Below are positions 44,095-55,000 of a stretch of 55,000 nucleotides of DNA, piece after piece. Position numbers and translations under genes: made by a program. Origin of the DNA: Botryococcus braunii (Eukaryota > Chlorophyta > Trebouxiophyceae); the NCBI GenBank assembly GCA_002005505.1, contig KV908481.1, positions 221,094 to 276,093 on the forward strand. The letters run 5' to 3'. The notes below the pieces were generated by a model that made no database searches, was not told the DNA's origin, and was given only the letters and a program-made list of their open reading frames with translations. Each line of letters starts with the position of its first letter. Within the stretch, counting starts at the first letter, position 1.

Positions 44095-45435
44095 ACAGGT
44101 GCTGTTCCCAAAAACTCTTCAGGCGCATGTACTGCACCCAGAGCTCCCCGGGTAAACATCTGCGACCTGAGCACTCGAGGTAAGCGTACTGCTCGTAGAG
44201 CCCTTCAGGTAAATGTACTGCTCCCAGAGCTCTCCAGATTTTCTCTGGGAGCCTGGCCTCTTTGAATGCACGAGAAGCAGTGCCCAATACAGCTGGGTTG
44301 AGCAAAACGGATAGACGACCTCTCCAAACGGCCTTCTTTTCACGCTTCCTGATGCAGGAGACCCTCTTGAACCCCTTGCACGGCTTCAAAACAAGATCTC
44401 GAATCCCTTATGAGGCTTCCAACGGTCTTCTTGGCCTCATTATGGGCTTCCAGAGACCCTCTTTGGAGCCACCAACGGCTTCAAAAAGCAAGGCCTTTTC
44501 AAACGGTTTGGGGGTCTCAAGGACCCTGTTAAAAGACCCGACGGCTTCCAGCAGCTCTTCTTGCGCAACACGCGACGGCTGCAGAAGAGCCTCTGAGGGG
44601 GTCGAGATGGCCATCCCCGGGGGGTCCCCCCTAGACAAAACCTAGAGGCGATACAAACACGACGTAAACAATTTACAGTTCGGGCCCTACCAAGCAAGGA
44701 GCGCAGCCCGCAGATCCTGCAAGACGACCGTCATGACATGAGGAGGTACCACTTCCAGACAACCCTCCCTCAAAATCGTTTTTATGAGACAAAACACTGC
44801 GAAGGACGCAAAAAATAACTACCAACTCAACCGGTGCAGTGAGCAAAGGCACAGCCCCCACATACTGCACGGCCCCCACTCCAACATCTGTGGCCGCCGC
44901 ATCCCTCCAACACGTAGCAGGGGTCAGTAGCACAATGGCATGCCTCCCCCAAGTTACACAATCTTCCCCAACACTCGTCACGGGCTGTGAAGAGTGAAAA
45001 GGCAGCGAGGGCATGCAAATGCCCTATCAGGGCCCATCCGGGCCGCGACACTCCGACGAATGCGTCACCCTATGAGGAAACCCATGTGCAGGCCACCCGG
45101 GAGCAGCTGGCCAAGCAAGGCACTTCTCCCTTCTTTCCGCCCCATGGGCAGCCCGCTTGACCAGCTTGCCAAGTAAGGCACTTCTTCCTTGCTTCCTCCC
45201 TCCCTCCACATGCGCAGGAGGCCCTAGAGCAGCTTGCCAAGTCACTTCTTCCATCATTCCTCCCCGCTCTGGACATTGCAGCCCGCAAAATATCTCTTCA
45301 ATTCACTTATTACCCCCGAAATATCATTCCAATCCACTCATAGCTCGAAAATCTTTCCAATCTACTGAAAGATCGGAAATCTTTCCAATCCACGTCCAGC
45401 CCGGAAAACTTTTCCAATCCGGAAATATGCCAGAT
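44095..45435. repeat. several minisatellites downstream of the ankyrin-RING gene
   Basis: Units of about 40 bp at 44100-44250 (GTACTGC..CCAGAGC) and 44380-44590 (ACGGCTTC), about 65 bp at 45085-45250 (AGCTTGCCAAGTAAGGCACT), and about 35 bp at 45290-45430 (GAAATCTTTCCAATCC). No gene. Confidence 0.75.
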
Positions 45436-45457
45436 CCAGTAGGGCCGGTGGATGAGG

Positions 45458-52658
<7,201 letters not shown>

Positions 52659-54207
52659 CCCTGGGGCCAAGCTTCGTTGTCGGAGCTCGCCCAGGCCTTT
52701 CAATCGACAGCAAGGCCCACAGCTTCAATATATTAGGTAGAGTGGAAACTCGGGCAGTTTCCTCGCGCTTGCCGGTCTATTTGTCTAAGGTCGCCCGACA
52801 ACGCACCGGCCGCAGATGTAAGTCGGGTACTTCGTTGGCAGGGCTGGAGCGCTGCTTTGGACACTTCTCGAGGAAGGCAACTAATCTCATTGTCGATTGG
52901 ACTGTCCGATTAACAAAAAGGCCTTGAAATCATGCTTGGCATGGAGATTGTTACGATCCTGACCGTGAGATTATCATCGATTTCTCATTTAAGCAAAATT
53001 ACAGCAAAGGATTGTAGAATGTGGGTGTGTGCTGGCGCTTCATGTTAGTAATGAACGGGCAAATCAGATATGCGGCAGGTTGCAATTACTCCCCCGTAGA
53101 GCGTCCACGAATCTGCCGAATTGATGAACTGTAAGTCCGAGTAGGATGGGGATAACCCGACCTCCCATACATGGACAGATGTGAAGGACGGTTTCGGCTG
53201 CAACTGCATTAGGGATCGACTGGACTCCGCCTATTAGGCCTCCATGTTGGCAGCGCTTGCCATAACACTCATATTCAAAGCCGTTTCACACGACGGACTT
53301 CATATTCAAGAGTACAGCGGCTGTTCCTACACAACTGTTGCTCACTCCATGAAACCAAGTGAACTGCAGGCCATCAAAGTTGCTCCGTTCACAGACACTC
53401 CGTGCCATGACAGAAGCAAGGTTAGTACGGACCCCTTGCTTCCACCCACACAGAAGCTGCTGCACATTCTCTTTGACATACAGAAGTGTAGTACGGACTC
53501 AACTCCCCAGGCTCGGATCTGCCCATTTGAGCATGCTCAGACGGTCAAAGGGGTGCACGGTGTAATGTAAAAGAGTGAAGCCTATCCTTAGGCCGCACAC
53601 CATAAATGTGTCATGCGGGTACGCGGAGGTTTGTGGTGATCGTTCTAAAGGTCTACATGAATGCTTCACGGGCAAGCAGCTCTTAGTAGTCGATCGTAGT
53701 AGGGATCCTAGACAATTCTTTTGTTATCCCTTCAGCCATAATGGCTGGGTCTGTATGTAATATCTCCTTCATTCCTTCCTTCCTATCAAACATGATACGT
53801 ATTGCACACCAGCATGTAGGATACGTGGTTCAGACTAGTGGACTAGTGGGGCAGACTAGCGGAGCACATTCTAGTGGTTTGCAGTGAGGATGTGTTCATT
53901 TTTAATTCTATACCGGCACATGTGGTTCCGTTGACCTGCTCATGTACGCATTACGCCCTCTCATAACACACGAAAGTGAAGCATATTCTAGTACCTGCCC
54001 TCTTATTTTCAGTCACCCATTTGCAGGTGTTGTTACGGTTTCGTATGGGTATGTGGCCTTTGAATACTGTGGGGCGCAGGCGTGGAGCTGTTATACCACG
54101 TTCCGTCATGCAGTACCAATGCTGACGTCTGTTGCATGGGGGCACTTGGTGATCAGCGCAAATCATAGATACTTGCCCTCTCTGGACCCTGTGCTCCACG
54201 CCTGACA
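52659..54207. other. upstream of the ankyrin-RING gene, no gene recognised
   Basis: The first few hundred bases should hold that gene's promoter (minus strand). The rest has short frames only, with a small CTAGTGG repeat near 53840-53876. Confidence 0.45.
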
Positions 54208-54454
<247 letters not shown>

Positions 54455-54589
54455 GGGGGGGGGGGTCCATGTTTGGTGAGAGGGGGGCGGGCTTTCTTGG
54501 GTACTCCCTCTTACTCCGTGGCCACTTGCGATGGTGTTGCTAAGTGCTCAAGAACTAGTCGTCCTACTCTCAAAGTCGTCCATCAGGGA

Positions 54590-54840
54590 CGAGGACAGTG
54601 TTATATCAAAGGTGCAGCATATTCCAATGATAAACCACGTGGTTCATCAGGAACGTTTTCAACAATAACTACTTGCAAATCAATTGAACACTCAATGCGC
54701 TTTATAGAGACCGAGGCATATCCTGACCACGAACCACGTCCATTCGGGACGTGTGGACTGTTATTTAGACGACGAGTAAAGAATCTTCTAACCACGGACT
54801 ACGTCCATCGATGGGATATCCTGGAGGTGTTGAGTGTTTG
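54590..54840. repeat. diverged minisatellite
   Basis: ACCACG(T/A)(G/A)...TC(A/C)(A/T)(T/C)..GG-type motifs recur near 54632, 54728 and 54790 at about 60-100 bp spacing. No gene. Confidence 0.5.
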
Positions 54841-55000
54841 CCTGCATGTGGGCCGTACGGGACGCGTGTGACTTTCTTCCGGTGACCATGTCGTTTCACA
54901 GGTTCTGTCAATGAGGAAGTGAAGCACATCTGCAAAATTGCTTTAAGCATGAACTGGGAACTCTAAGGAGGTCGAGTTGCATTTTGGTACAAATTTCTTC

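Overview
The window is eukaryotic nuclear DNA from an intron-rich genome full of simple repeats. The protein families point to the green lineage, most likely a green alga or prasinophyte. They include a plant-type ABCC (MRP) vacuolar pump, an ankyrin-RING protein built like plant XBAT ligases, a DedA/VTT membrane protein with a plastid-style N-terminus, and a Ty1/copia element. The lineage is inferred from these families. I see no rRNA, credible tRNA, CRISPR or operon structure.

Layout. (1) Positions 878-12526, minus strand: 14 exons of a full-size ABCC transporter. They cover TMD0, L0, TMD1 and the first part of NBD1, and the gene runs off the left edge. (2) Positions 13168-16588, plus strand: a complete four-exon DedA/VTT gene, divergent from the ABCC gene across about 640 bp. 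(3) Positions 16589-20900: mostly minisatellites and perhaps one orphan exon. (4) Positions 21352-23989, minus strand: four exons of a four-helix membrane protein (MARVEL/CASP-like topology) whose 3' end is unresolved. (5) Positions 24598-31690: a remnant zone holding a LINE 3' fragment, an AAAGG array, a decayed ABCC TMD2 fragment, an 820-bp foldback and a cluster of perfect palindromes. (6) Positions 31694-38833: an intact, apparently young Ty1/copia element on the minus strand, with LTRs identical by eye, a 5-bp target duplication and one uninterrupted 1,800-codon ORF. (7) Positions 38834-45457: no gene recognised, many minisatellites. (8) Positions 45458-52658, minus strand: a complete ten-exon ankyrin-RING E3 ligase candidate. 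(9) Positions 52659-55000: no gene, and a long TG array.

The exon models were built by hand. I joined minus- or plus-strand reading frames at GT/AG sites whose phases match and whose joined protein follows the family pattern. Exon phases agree at every junction reported.

The most striking signal is that the minisatellites inside these genes are not random. Repeatedly, the tandem unit is a copy of the neighbouring splice junction, often with part of the exon, so introns carry rows of decoy 3' or 5' splice sites. The clearest case is seven 89-bp units in front of DedA exon 4. A second signal is a cluster of perfect, loop-less palindromes at 27.1-31.4 kb. One of them is present in one copy of a local duplication and absent from the other.
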